Positions 7,864 through 17,021 of a DNA stretch of 64,000 bases are shown one piece after another. The stretch's first letter is position 1, and each line of letters starts with the position of its first letter. The translations under genes were made by a program, and so were the position numbers. The stretch is from Paracoccaceae bacterium (lineage in GTDB: Bacteria > Pseudomonadota > Alphaproteobacteria > Rhodobacterales > Rhodobacteraceae). The stretch covers positions 1 to 64,000 of the forward strand of contig SDAL01000003.1 in the NCBI GenBank assembly GCA_004153385.1, written 5' to 3'. The notes beneath the pieces were generated by a model, which was not told the DNA's origin, searched no databases, and saw nothing but the letters and a program-made list of their open reading frames with translations.

Positions 7864-9195
7864 ATGCCTGGCCCATTTGTCGTTCCCGTCCACGGGGATC
7901 TAGAGCTTCCGAAGAAAGTCGATGTTGTCGTAATCGGGGGCGGTATAGTCGGAGCGTCCACGGCCTTTGAGCTGGCCGATCAGGGGGTCAAGGTCGCGCT
8001 TTGCGAAAAGGGCGGGATCGGCCATGAGCAATCGAGCCGCAACTGGGGCTGGGTGCGTATAACGCGCCGCGATCCGCGCGAAGTGCCCCTGATGGCTGAG
8101 GCTTTGCGCATCTGGCCGACGCTGGCCGAGCGCACGGGCCGTGACCTTGGATACGAACGGTCCGGCATCGCCTTTGTCTGCGCCACTGATAAGGAATTTG
8201 CCGAACATGAGCGCTGGCTCGAGAATCTGAAAGACTACCAGATCGACAGCAAGATGCTGTCTGCTGCGCAATATGCGCAGATGACCCCGGGCACGCGCCT
8301 GCCGGTCAAGGGCGCGCTGTACACATCCGCAGACGGGCGCGCGGAGCCGCAAAAAGCGGCCCCCGCCATTGCCGAAGCCGCGCGCGATCGCGGTGCGCAT
8401 ATCCTGACGGAATGTGCGGTGCGCGGCATCGAGACCAAGGCCGGACAGGTCTGCAGCGTGGTGACCGAGCGCGGTGAAATCGCTTGTGAGCAGGTGGTGC
8501 TGGCGGGCGGTGCCTGGTCGAGCCTGTTTGCGCGCAACACCGGGCTGCGCTTGCCGCAGCTGAAGGTGAAGAACTCTGTTATCCGCACCAAGCCCCTTGC
8601 GGGCGGGCCAGAGCATGCGATCTGGTCCGAGGGGTTCTCGATCCGCAAGCGCCAAGATGGCGGCTACACGATTGCCGACGGGTTCCGCAATATCGTTGAT
8701 ATCGTGCCTGACAGCTTCCGCTATATGCGCGATTTTCTTCCTGCGCTCGGGTCGCAATGGTCCTCGTTGATGCTGCGATTTGGCGGAAAGTTTTATGACG
8801 AGCTACGCGTGCCCAACGCGTGGTCCTTGGATGAGGCTAGCCCGTTCGAATATAACCGCGTGCTCGACCCTAAGCCCGCGTTCAAGCTGCAAGACAAGTC
8901 GCTGGCCAATCTGCGCAAAGCGTTTCCGGTCTTCGAGCTGGCCGAGATTGCGCAACGCTGGGCGGGGATGATTGATGTGACCCCCGATGCGATCCCGGTG
9001 ATTTCGCCAATCGCATCTATCCCCGGCTTTCATATCGCGACTGGTTTCTCGGGACATGGTTTCGGGATCGGTCCGGCAGCGGGACGTCTCGCGGCGGATC
9101 TGGTGAGCGGGCGCACGCCTTTGGTCGATCCGACGCCATTTCGATTTGGCCGCTTTTCCGATGGTTCAAAGATCAAGATCATCAGCGGTTTTTGA
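7864..9195 (+). CDS. FAD-dependent oxidoreductase, D-amino-acid-oxidase (DAO) family
   Basis: A 443-residue flavoprotein with an N-terminal Rossmann motif VVVIGGGIVGASTAFELA (residues about 20-37), the EKGGIGHEQSSRNWGWVR flavin-binding segment, and the C-terminal DAO signature ATGFSGHGFGIGPAAGRLAADL. It should oxidise an amine or amino acid C-N bond with FAD. It is clearly homologous along its length to the protein at 14300-15652 (shared QSSRNWGWVR, DGRAEPQKAAPAIA, QRWAG.IDV and FRFDGSK-like C-end), so the operon carries paralogues. Start ATG at 7864 with GAGGAG upstream, instead of the earlier alternative start at 7846. Confidence 0.88.
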   Translation: MPGPFVVPVHGDLELPKKVDVVVIGGGIVGASTAFELADQGVKVALCEKGGIGHEQSSRNWGWVRITRRDPREVPLMAEALRIWPTLAERTGRDLGYERSGIAFVCATDKEFAEHERWLENLKDYQIDSKMLSAAQYAQMTPGTRLPVKGALYTSADGRAEPQKAAPAIAEAARDRGAHILTECAVRGIETKAGQVCSVVTERGEIACEQVVLAGGAWSSLFARNTGLRLPQLKVKNSVIRTKPLAGGPEHAIWSEGFSIRKRQDGGYTIADGFRNIVDIVPDSFRYMRDFLPALGSQWSSLMLRFGGKFYDELRVPNAWSLDEASPFEYNRVLDPKPAFKLQDKSLANLRKAFPVFELAEIAQRWAGMIDVTPDAIPVISPIASIPGFHIATGFSGHGFGIGPAAGRLAADLVSGRTPLVDPTPFRFGRFSDGSKIKIISGF

Positions 9196-9206
9196 TGCGA
9201 GGCGAC

Positions 9207-9221
9207 CCGCTTCGTGCGGGC
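9207..9221 (+). other. Small hairpin between oxidase and binding-protein genes
   Basis: CCCGC and GCGGG flank a 5-base loop 75 bases before the binding-protein gene. There is no T-run, so it is unlikely to be a full terminator; it may protect or process the transcript. Confidence 0.25.
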
Positions 9222-9296
9222 GGCCCCCAGCTGGTTCGTGACGCGCAGGCGTGAGCCAGATTCCTCCTCCGGCTTGCGCATGAAAGGGAGATCAAG

Positions 9297-10961
9297 ATGA
9301 CTGACGAGAATAAGAATTCCGCGCATCTCAACCGCCGTCAGGCTTTGATGATGATGGGAGCGGCGGGCGCTGCGGGACTGATGGGACCGATGGCGATCGG
9401 TCGCGATAGCGCCTTCGCGGCCAATGCCGATGCCTCGGGGCAACTGGTGCTGGCCTTTTCGCAAGAGCCCACCGTGTTCAATCCGCTGATGCCGCATATC
9501 GAGGTGGATGAGGGGCTGCACTACGCCGTTTATGATACGCTGTTTGATTTCGATCCTGAGGGCGAATTCTTTGCCAACCTTGCCGCCGAGGTTCCCACTG
9601 TCACCAATGGCGGAATTTCCGCAGATGGTCTGAACTGGCGGCTCAAGTTGAAAGAGGGGGTCATGTGGCATGACGGTACACCGTTCACTGCGGAGGATGT
9701 CAAATTCTCGCTTGAACTGCTGCTTGATCCCGACTTCCGCTCTTTCCGTTCGACGGGCTACAAGTTGATGCAGGAGATCACGGTCGTTTCCGATACCGAA
9801 CTGACCTGGACAATGAGCGCGCCGTTTGCGCCAATGGCCGCGATCCTTGCTTCGACCTTTATTGTGCCCAAACATGCCTTTGACGGGGTCGCGGACAAGA
9901 ACAACACGGTCCTAAACACCGCGCCGATTGGCACCGGACCGTTCAAGTTCAAGACTCGGATGGCGGGCGATCATATCGAGCTGGAAGCCAACGAAACCTA
10001 TCATCTCGACGGTCCGTTCCTGCAGACCCTCATCATGAAATATGTCCCTGATCTCAACGTGATGTATACCCAGTTCAAATCTGGCGATATCGATGTGGTC
10101 GGCCTGCAATGGATCACGCCGGACCATCTGGCCGAGGCAAAGGGGCTTGCGGGGAAGGTCGTGCAGGTGACCGGCGCGGCAACGTTCGAATCCGTCGGGT
10201 TTAACATGATGCGGCCGCAATTTCAGGACCCTGCCGTGCGCAAGGCGCTGTATATGGCGATCGACAAGACCTCAATCATTAATGCGCTGTATTACGGCGT
10301 TCCGTCCCCGACCGAAACCTACATGCCCAGCCAGTCCTATTATTTCAATCCCGACCTGCCCAAGCACGAGTTCAGCATCGAAAAGGCCAACGCTCTTTTG
10401 GACGAGGTGGGTTGGGCCAAAGGGTCGGATGGCATTCGCGCTAAGGACGGTGTGCGGCTTGCGTTTTCCAATTCGACCACCGCTGGCAATCATTTGCGCG
10501 AGCAGGCACAGCAATTTATCCAGCAGACCTTCGCGATGATCGGCGTCGAGATGGAGATCAAAAACCTGCCCCCTGCTGTCATGTGGGGCGATTATTGGAT
10601 GAACTCGGAATTTGACTCGGTTGTGGTGGGGCTCAATGCGTTGGCGGGTGCCGATCCAGATACATCGGATTACTTCATGTCCACCATGTCGCCTGTACGT
10701 GGCGGCTCGGGGCAGAACACGTTTGCCTATCAGAACCCAAAGGTGGACGAGTTGCTGATCAAGGGAGCTGCGAATTTCGTCCCCGAAGAGCGCAAGGCGA
10801 TCTATCAGGAAATTCAGGCGGTTATACGCGAGGATCTGCCCTTTCTGCCGATGTTCCAATACGCGGTCATCAAAGGGTGGAAAGACGATGTCACCGGTCC
10901 AGCGCCGAATGTGAATAACCGCATCGACTCGTGGAACGTGCGCGACTGGGCGCGGACCTGA
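9297..10961 (+). CDS. ABC transporter substrate-binding protein, family 5 (dipeptide/opine)
   Basis: A 554-residue periplasmic binding protein of the DppA/OppA (SBP_bac_5) family. It starts with a twin-arginine type leader (RR at residues 13-14 in NRRQALMMMGAAGAAGL, ending near AFAANA), so export by Tat is likely. Family features include LAFSQEPTVFNPL, LKEGVMWHDGTPFTAEDVKFSLE (two adjoining segments) and the C-terminal REDLPFLPMFQYAVIKGWKDD. AAGGGAG lies six bases before the ATG. The genes for two permeases follow after a 108-base gap containing a strong hairpin. Ligand is unknown; the neighbouring amine oxidases favour an amino-acid-derived compound. Confidence 0.92.
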   Translation: MTDENKNSAHLNRRQALMMMGAAGAAGLMGPMAIGRDSAFAANADASGQLVLAFSQEPTVFNPLMPHIEVDEGLHYAVYDTLFDFDPEGEFFANLAAEVPTVTNGGISADGLNWRLKLKEGVMWHDGTPFTAEDVKFSLELLLDPDFRSFRSTGYKLMQEITVVSDTELTWTMSAPFAPMAAILASTFIVPKHAFDGVADKNNTVLNTAPIGTGPFKFKTRMAGDHIELEANETYHLDGPFLQTLIMKYVPDLNVMYTQFKSGDIDVVGLQWITPDHLAEAKGLAGKVVQVTGAATFESVGFNMMRPQFQDPAVRKALYMAIDKTSIINALYYGVPSPTETYMPSQSYYFNPDLPKHEFSIEKANALLDEVGWAKGSDGIRAKDGVRLAFSNSTTAGNHLREQAQQFIQQTFAMIGVEMEIKNLPPAVMWGDYWMNSEFDSVVVGLNALAGADPDTSDYFMSTMSPVRGGSGQNTFAYQNPKVDELLIKGAANFVPEERKAIYQEIQAVIREDLPFLPMFQYAVIKGWKDDVTGPAPNVNNRIDSWNVRDWART

Positions 10962-11011
10962 TCGTGGCCCCTTGCTTGGACATGCGGTGACATTGCGCCG
11001 CTGCGTGCCCC

Positions 11012-11038
11012 GGCCAGCCGTTTTCCTTGCGGCTGGCC
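11012..11038 (+). terminator. Hairpin between binding-protein and permease genes
   Basis: GGCCAGCCG and CGGCTGGCC are perfect 9-base arms around a 9-base loop, followed by ATCCTT rather than a long T-run. Such hairpins between binding-protein and permease genes commonly act as partial terminators or mRNA stabilisers that keep the binding protein in excess (inference). Confidence 0.45.
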
Positions 11039-11069
11039 ATCCTTAAATCGCACAAAATAGGGCCTTGTA

Positions 11070-12020
11070 ATGCTGCGCTATATCCTGTCCCGGCTCGGTC
11101 AGAGCCTGATCCTTTTGCTGATCGTCTCTTTCATAGGCTTTGCTGTCCTCACTCTTGCGCCTGGAGGGCCGTTGTCGCAATTCGCGCTTAGCCCCGGCAT
11201 GACACAAGAGCAGATTGACAAGATCGCCACGCAGATGGGGCTCGATCGCCCCGTTGTCGTGCAATATTTTGACTGGCTGAGCCATCTTGTGATGGGCGAT
11301 TGGGGCATCTCGTATCGCGACGGGCAATCCGTGCTGCATGTCATCGCAAGCCACCTGTTCGCAACGTTGCTTCTAATGGGCACGGCAACGGTGATTTCCG
11401 TCACCCTCGGCAGCACAATCGGAATTTTCAGTGCCCTGAAACGCGGCTCTAGCTTTGATTATGCGATGACAGTGTTTGCAATGGTGGCGCTGTCGATTCC
11501 GACCTTTTGGTTCGGGTTGATCGCGATCTACATATTCTCGCTCAACCTCGGTTGGTTGCCTGCGGGCAATATGTATAGCGTGGGCGATGGCTCGCTGCTG
11601 GATTATATAAGGCACTTGATCATGCCCGCCGCGGTGCTGGCGCTTGTGGATGTGGCGATCTGGAGCCGCTACATGCGTACCTCGACGCTTACCGTCATCA
11701 ATCAGGATTTCGTGCGCACAGCGCGGGCCAAAGGGCTGACGCGCAGGCGGGTGCTGTTGCGCCATATCGTGGGCAATTCTCTGGTGCCGATGATCACGCT
11801 TGCGGGGTTGCAACTGCCGATGGTGCTGGGAGGAGCGCTGGTGACGGAAACCGTGTTTACCTGGCCAGGCATGGGGCGGCTTTTTCTCGATAGTCTGGGT
11901 TATTCCGACTACCCCGTCGTTATGGGGCTGCTGATGGCATCGGCCATGCTTGTTCTGCTCGGTAATCTGATCGCCGATCTCACCGTCGCGCTGATCGACC
12001 CGCGCATTCGCCTTGATTGA
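11070..12020 (+). CDS. ABC transporter permease (DppB type)
   Basis: A 316-residue integral membrane protein with about six hydrophobic segments, the first at residues 9-30 (LGQSLILLLIVSFIGFAVLTL). The DppB/OppB EAA loop reads FVRTARAKGLTRRRVLLRHIV near residue 210, which docks to the ATPase, followed by ETVFTWPGMGRLFLDS, a family hallmark. The next permease gene starts 13 bases after its stop, so the two are co-transcribed. Confidence 0.92.
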   Translation: MLRYILSRLGQSLILLLIVSFIGFAVLTLAPGGPLSQFALSPGMTQEQIDKIATQMGLDRPVVVQYFDWLSHLVMGDWGISYRDGQSVLHVIASHLFATLLLMGTATVISVTLGSTIGIFSALKRGSSFDYAMTVFAMVALSIPTFWFGLIAIYIFSLNLGWLPAGNMYSVGDGSLLDYIRHLIMPAAVLALVDVAIWSRYMRTSTLTVINQDFVRTARAKGLTRRRVLLRHIVGNSLVPMITLAGLQLPMVLGGALVTETVFTWPGMGRLFLDSLGYSDYPVVMGLLMASAMLVLLGNLIADLTVALIDPRIRLD

Positions 12021-12033
12021 AGGACACTCCGCC

Positions 12034-12909
12034 ATGACCACCGCTTCCACGAATACGCCGCTTCCTTTCATCAGATCGCGCGCGCTGCGCCGCTTTCTGA
12101 GCCACAAGCTCGCTCTTGTCGGGCTGGTGATGGTGCTCAGCCTTACCGTCGCCTGTTTTGTCGGACCGCACCTGCTGCCCTATGACGAGTTGCATATCGA
12201 TTTGATGGCGCGCTTTGCATCTCCGGGGACGGGGGGGCATATCTTCGGTACCGATCCGCTGGGGCGCGATATCGCTGCGCGCCTGTTTCATGCCGGTCAG
12301 ATATCTATGGCGGTCGGGTTCGCCGTGATGCTGATTGCGACGAGCGTGGGTTCGGTTGTAGGGGTTGTCTCAGGATATTACGGGGGCAAGGTGGCTGCGG
12401 TGCTAATGCGCATCGTTGATGCCTTTTTGTCCTTTCCTTCAGTGTTTCTGCTGCTGGCGTTAGCGGCCTTCATTCAGCCCGGGCCGGTGATGATCGCTTT
12501 GATCATCTCGGCCACCAGCTGGATGGAAGTCGCCCGCATAGTAGAATCCGAAGTGAAATCGCTGCGCAATCAAGATTTTGTGCAGGCAGCGCATATGCTT
12601 GGACTGTCTAACCGCTGGATCATGTTCCGCGAGCTTTTGCCCAATGCGATCGGTCCGATCATCGTCGCGGCCACCCTGACGGTGGCGCGTGCGATCCTGC
12701 TGGAGGCCTATATCTCGTTTTTGGGTTACGGAATCCAGCCGCCGCTTCCGAGCTGGGGCAACATGCTGAACGGTGCGCAGCAATATCTGGCATCCGCGCC
12801 ATGGCTGGCAATCGTGCCCGGCGTGGCGATCACCATTGCTGTGACCGGTTTCAACTTTATCGGCGATGGGCTGCGCGATGCGTTTGACAGTCGCAGCGAT
12901 GCGCTGTGA
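12034..12909 (+). CDS. ABC transporter permease (DppC type)
   Basis: A 291-residue inner-membrane permease of the DppC/OppC family. The N-terminal oppC_N segment (RRFLSHKLALVGLVMVLSL) precedes FGTDPLGRDIAARLFHAGQ, the characteristic DppC motif, and the EAA loop FVQAAHMLGLSNRWIMFREL. ATG at 12034 is chosen because GAAGGA lies nine bases upstream; the 12013 alternative would overlap the previous gene. It pairs with the DppB-type permease to form the channel. Confidence 0.92.
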   Translation: MTTASTNTPLPFIRSRALRRFLSHKLALVGLVMVLSLTVACFVGPHLLPYDELHIDLMARFASPGTGGHIFGTDPLGRDIAARLFHAGQISMAVGFAVMLIATSVGSVVGVVSGYYGGKVAAVLMRIVDAFLSFPSVFLLLALAAFIQPGPVMIALIISATSWMEVARIVESEVKSLRNQDFVQAAHMLGLSNRWIMFRELLPNAIGPIIVAATLTVARAILLEAYISFLGYGIQPPLPSWGNMLNGAQQYLASAPWLAIVPGVAITIAVTGFNFIGDGLRDAFDSRSDAL

Positions 12910-12922
12910 AGGGGGCAGGGAC

Positions 12923-14248
12923 ATGCCGGTTAAATTCTCTGAATTCAAGGATACGCTTTGGTTCGCGACGGCCCCGAATGCCCCCGAGACCGTTGAACTG
13001 GAGGGCGAGACGGTGGCGGACGTCTGCATCGTTGGGGCGGGCTATTCCGGGCTGACCACCGCACTGGAACTGGCGCGCCAAGGCGTGTCCGTTGTGGTTC
13101 TTGAACGCGAAGAAATCGGGTTTGGCGGATCGGGGCGCAATGCAGGGCATTGCACGCCGACATTCACCCATTACAGCCTGCCTGAGTTGCGCAAGGTGCT
13201 GGGCGCGCCTTGGGCTGAACGCCTGATTGGGCGTCAGACCCGCGCCAATGACAAGGTCAGCGAGATGATTGCGCGCTACGGTATTGACTGCGAATGGGAA
13301 CGGAACGGCTATGTTCAGGGCGCACTGTTCCCCTCGCATCTCAAGACGCTGCGCGCCCAAATGAAGGCCTATAACGCGGTCGGAGCACGCACCAGGATGC
13401 TGGATCGAGAAGAAGCGCGCGAGATCACCGGTTCGCCGCGTTTTTATGGCGGCTGGCTGCATGAAGAGGCGGGCGGGCTGAACGCGCTGGCCTATGCGCG
13501 CGGGCTTGGACGGGCCGTGCAAACCGAGGGTGGGCGGATCTTCACACAATCGGGTGTGACGGGGTGCGTGCGCGAAAAAAACGCTTGGGTGGTGCAGACG
13601 CCGCGCGGATCTGTGCGCGCCGAAAAGGTGATTTACACCACAGGAGCCTATACGGTGGCGGGTTGGCCAAAGCTGGAGCAGACCTTTCGCATCATGCGTG
13701 TGTTCGTCGCCGCTACCCAACCCCTGTCGGCTGAGTCCCAGGCGGCCGTCTTGCCGCGTCGCACCACGATTCAGGACGGGCGCGGTGATATCTATGTCTA
13801 TAAATATAATCGCGAAAACCGCATTGTCGCGTCCATGTTTCCGATGGGGGCGCGGGGGCGTGACCCAGCGCTCACGCGTCAGATCCTGTCGGATCGTCTG
13901 AAATGGCTCCATCCCGATCTGCGCGAAGAGCTGCAGTGGGAATTTTTCTGGTATGGCGAGCTAGACATGCAACGCCGCACCGTGCCGCGTCTCTATGGCC
14001 TTGCCCCGGGCGTGGTTGCCATGACGGGGCTTTCGGGACGCGGCGTGCCGACCGGCTCAATGATTGGCGGCATCCTTTCGGATTGGGCAATGGGGCTTGC
14101 TGAGCAGGATCTCGATCTGAAACTCGAGCCGCTCAGCCGTCAGCCGCTGTATATGAGTGTCGCCCCGCAGGCGGCGTTGCGCGGATATCGTCTGCGCGAC
14201 AACCTGAGGGCTCTGCGACAAGGGGCGCTCTTGCCGCCCCACGCCTGA
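12923..14248 (+). CDS. FAD-dependent amine oxidoreductase (PuuB-like)
   Basis: A 441-residue DAO-family flavoprotein. The N-terminus LWFATAPNAPETVELEGE followed by VADVCIVGAGYSGLTTALEL, and GFGGSGRNAGHCTPTF, match gamma-glutamylputrescine-oxidase/PuuB-type enzymes rather than the two sister flavoproteins of this operon. The C-terminal flavin segment reads VVAMTGLSGRGVPTGSMIGG. It starts 13 bases after the DppC-type gene, with GGGGGCAGGG upstream. Likely oxidises a secondary or primary amine imported by the transporter; the exact substrate is not readable. Confidence 0.85.
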   Translation: MPVKFSEFKDTLWFATAPNAPETVELEGETVADVCIVGAGYSGLTTALELARQGVSVVVLEREEIGFGGSGRNAGHCTPTFTHYSLPELRKVLGAPWAERLIGRQTRANDKVSEMIARYGIDCEWERNGYVQGALFPSHLKTLRAQMKAYNAVGARTRMLDREEAREITGSPRFYGGWLHEEAGGLNALAYARGLGRAVQTEGGRIFTQSGVTGCVREKNAWVVQTPRGSVRAEKVIYTTGAYTVAGWPKLEQTFRIMRVFVAATQPLSAESQAAVLPRRTTIQDGRGDIYVYKYNRENRIVASMFPMGARGRDPALTRQILSDRLKWLHPDLREELQWEFFWYGELDMQRRTVPRLYGLAPGVVAMTGLSGRGVPTGSMIGGILSDWAMGLAEQDLDLKLEPLSRQPLYMSVAPQAALRGYRLRDNLRALRQGALLPPHA

Positions 14249-14299
14249 ATTATGTCACTGAAGATACGGCAGTGAGCTGCCAACAACAGGAGAACTATC

Positions 14300-15652
14300 A
14301 TGCCAGGACCGCAGCTTGATCCGGTTGAGAACAACCCGGATCTACCCTCACATGTCGATGTCGTCATCGTCGGAGGCGGAATCGCGGGCGTTTGCGCAGC
14401 ACTTGAGCTTGTCGAGCGCGGCAAGACGGTCGCGATTTGCGAAAAGGGGCAAATCGGTGCCGAGCAGTCGAGCCGGAACTGGGGCTGGGTGCGTCTGACC
14501 CATCGTGATCAGCGCGAGATGCCGCTGATGGTCGAATCCGTGCGCCTGTGGAAGTCGATGAACGAACGCACCGGCGCGGAAACCGGCTATCGCCAATGCG
14601 GCGTAACCTACACGGCGGCCAGCGACGCGGCGCTGGAGGCCGAGCGCGCGTCGGTTGACGATCTGCAAGCCTACCAAATCCCGGCGCGTATCTTGAGCCG
14701 CGATGAGGCACTGAGTTCTTTTCCCGGCCTTGACCTCGATATCAAGGGGGCGCTGTATAACCCTCATGACGGGCGCGCCGAGCCGCAAAAGGCGGCGCCA
14801 GCCATCGCGCGTGCGGTTCAGGCGCAGGGCGGCACGGTGCATACGAATTGTGCCGTACGCACCGTGGAAACGACGGATGGAAAGGTGTCCGGCGTCGTGA
14901 CCGAGAAGGGCGTTATCACCTGTTCGGCAGTATTGGTCGCGGGCGGAGTTTGGTCGCGCTTGTTCCTTGGAAATCTGGGGATCGAGTTGCCCCAGCTGCG
15001 CACCAAGGGCACGGTCATTCGAACCGAGCCCGTGCCAGACGGTCCGGAAGGCACGATCAAATTTCGCGATTTCACGATGCGTCGGCGGCTCGATGGGGGC
15101 TACACCATCGCCTCGGCCGATCCGAGCCGTTACCAGTTGACGCCGGACAGCTTTCGACTGTTCAAAGCGTTTCTGCCCACACTAAAAAACGAATGGCGCA
15201 GCGTCAGTCTCGGTATCGGCCCTGCCTTCTTCGGGGCGCTGCGGATGCCGCGCCGCTGGACGGCGAGTGATGTCACGCCATTCGAGAAAACGCGCATCCT
15301 GGATCCCGAACCCGATATAGCGATGATCGATCGGGTGCTAGGAGCAGTCAAGCTAGTCTATGCTCCTTTCAAGGAGGCCAAGGTGGCGCAGCGTTGGGCG
15401 GGTTATATCGATGTCTTGCCCGATGTGATCCCCGTGATTTCATCGACGGAAGGTGTGAAAAACGGTATTCCCGGGCTGTTCGTAGCGACAGGGTTTTCCG
15501 GCCACGGTTTTGGGCTTGGCACTGGGGCAGGGCTGTTGGCGGCGGATCTGATTATGGGGCGCCCCCCTTGTGTTGACCCGACCCCGTTCCGGTTGCATCG
15601 CTTCTCTGATGGCTCGAAAATCTCGCCGATGGCGGGGATCATCCAGCGTTGA
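14300..15652 (+). CDS. FAD-dependent oxidoreductase, DAO family (paralogue)
   Basis: A 450-residue flavoprotein with VDVVIVGGGIAGVCAALEL near residues 19-37, EQSSRNWGWVRLTHRDQREM, and the C-terminal VATGFSGHGFGLGTGAGLLA. It is the paralogue of the 7864-9195 product; both also share the DGRAEPQKAAPAIA stretch and the PTPFR...RFSDGSKI end. CAGGAG lies upstream of the ATG. It is the last gene of the cluster. The presence of two related oxidases plus a PuuB-like enzyme suggests sequential or stereo-specific oxidation of an amino compound, but this is inference. Confidence 0.88.
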   Translation: MPGPQLDPVENNPDLPSHVDVVIVGGGIAGVCAALELVERGKTVAICEKGQIGAEQSSRNWGWVRLTHRDQREMPLMVESVRLWKSMNERTGAETGYRQCGVTYTAASDAALEAERASVDDLQAYQIPARILSRDEALSSFPGLDLDIKGALYNPHDGRAEPQKAAPAIARAVQAQGGTVHTNCAVRTVETTDGKVSGVVTEKGVITCSAVLVAGGVWSRLFLGNLGIELPQLRTKGTVIRTEPVPDGPEGTIKFRDFTMRRRLDGGYTIASADPSRYQLTPDSFRLFKAFLPTLKNEWRSVSLGIGPAFFGALRMPRRWTASDVTPFEKTRILDPEPDIAMIDRVLGAVKLVYAPFKEAKVAQRWAGYIDVLPDVIPVISSTEGVKNGIPGLFVATGFSGHGFGLGTGAGLLAADLIMGRPPCVDPTPFRLHRFSDGSKISPMAGIIQR

Positions 15653-15978
15653 AATGGACATCTGTAACGACGTGGGGCTTTGATGCTGCTTTGGGTACGA
15701 GCGCACCTCGATTGTCGTGACGACCAGCTTCGAGTTCGGAGAATAAGCCGCCCCGAGTTTGCCTGAGGCTCCAACTCCTGAGTAGTATGGCGCATCATGC
15801 ACGCTCCTTTTTCACACAGCCTCTGCCCAGAGCCGACCTCCAGATCTGGATCAGAATGATGCAGTGCATTCCTACAAAGCTGCAGTTCGCCGCGCGTGCG
15901 AACTTTGGCGGGGGCATAAGGTCAGCAGTGCGGGACGAAACTGACGCTGGTCTATCCGCAGAAGTGCATGCCGAGCAC
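15653..15978. other. Intergenic region, no gene seen
   Basis: 326 bases between the end of the oxidase operon and the end of the AraC gene. It contains relic-like text (AGCTGCAGTTCGCCGCG and GGTCAGCAGTGCGGGAC) resembling other intergenic stretches of this window. No clear terminator or gene. Confidence 0.35.
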
Positions 15979-16881
15979 TCAGGCGACGGCATTGGCGGTG
16001 CGTATGTCCCTCCCAGGAGGTGCATCGAATAGACGGCCGTATTCCCGAGTGAACTGCGTCACACTAGCGTAACCGACCGTGTGGGCTGCCTGCGCGATCT
16101 TCGCGCCCTCTGCCAGCATGAGCCGCCTCGCTTCGATCAGGCGAAGCTGCTTCTGGAACTGGAGCGGCGACAGGGTGGTGATTGCGCGGAAGTGCTTGTG
16201 GAACGCGGGCTCACTCATTGCGGCGGCCTCCGCGAGTTCCTCGACCCTGATCGGACGGGCGTACTCCCGCCGCAGGATATCGATGGCGCGCGCGATCCGT
16301 CCAGCGTGGCTGTCCGGCACCCCGAGCGCGGCGATGGCGGGGCCGTGAACCCCCATGAGAAGCCAGTAATGTAGCTCGCGCAGCAGGCCGTCGGCAAGCA
16401 CCGAGAGGGCCTCGGGCCGATCCAGCAGGTGCGCAAGTCGAAGGGAGGCATCGATGACCTCTGTGTCGATCGGCTCCACCCTCACGGGCGGCGCTTTGCC
16501 CGACCGCACGGAAACGGCCGGGCGCAAGGCACGCAGGATCGCGGGATCGAGTTCGAGGACGAGCGCGTAGTAGGGTTCCGCGATGCTGGCGCGGGTAATC
16601 CGGCTGACTGTCGGGATATCCGCCGCGACGACCATCGCCTCCCCCGGCGCGTATTCGAAGCTCGCGCCGAGCGTCGTTACACGCTTCCTCCCTTGCAGCA
16701 GCATGGCGATCACGGGCTTCTGCACGGCAACCATCAGCTCTCCCGGGTGCAGGGCACGCACTAAGGTGAGGCCCCGGGCCAGGGTCGGCGCCGAACCGTC
16801 TGGCCCGGCATTGGCGTCGGCGAACCGGCGGCAATGGACGAGCAACCGAGCAAGGGATGAGCTGCTTTGGGCAATGGTCAT
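15979..16881 (-). CDS. AraC-family transcriptional regulator (AraC_N type)
   Basis: A 300-residue regulator. The N-terminal ligand/oligomerisation domain (ALHPGELMVAVQKPVIAMLL, QGRKRVTTLGASFEYAPGEA) fits the AraC_N family, and two C-terminal helix-turn-helix motifs are present (RVEELAEAAAMSEPAFHKHF; KIAQAAHTVGYASVTQFTRE). Members of this type often regulate a divergent SDR or aldehyde reductase, exactly the layout here with the SDR at 17022. The start MTIAQSSSS at 16881 is preferred; a longer frame reaches 17004 but would run into the SDR promoter. Confidence 0.9.
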   Translation of the reverse strand: MTIAQSSSSLARLLVHCRRFADANAGPDGSAPTLARGLTLVRALHPGELMVAVQKPVIAMLLQGRKRVTTLGASFEYAPGEAMVVAADIPTVSRITRASIAEPYYALVLELDPAILRALRPAVSVRSGKAPPVRVEPIDTEVIDASLRLAHLLDRPEALSVLADGLLRELHYWLLMGVHGPAIAALGVPDSHAGRIARAIDILRREYARPIRVEELAEAAAMSEPAFHKHFRAITTLSPLQFQKQLRLIEARRLMLAEGAKIAQAAHTVGYASVTQFTREYGRLFDAPPGRDIRTANAVA

Positions 16882-16896
16882 ACCATATCTTATGGT
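16882..16896. promoter_or_regulatory. Palindrome next to AraC start
   Basis: ACCATA and TATGGT flank a 3-base spacer directly against the AraC start codon. It may be an autoregulatory site; AraC proteins often use direct rather than inverted repeats, so confidence is low. Confidence 0.3.
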
Positions 16897-17021
16897 CACG
16901 ATTGCCCTATCAGGGAAGGGAATAATGGAAATAGGCAAGCGATAGCGAGGTTCAGGCAACGACGGGCGCCGGCGCTCTTTTAGTTCAGAGGGACACCATG
17001 ACACCCTGAAAGGACAGTCCC

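Noticed and set aside
7900-8757. 285-codon minus frame inside the FAD oxidase gene
   Set aside because: Antisense shadow of a high-G+C gene with clear family motifs on the plus strand.
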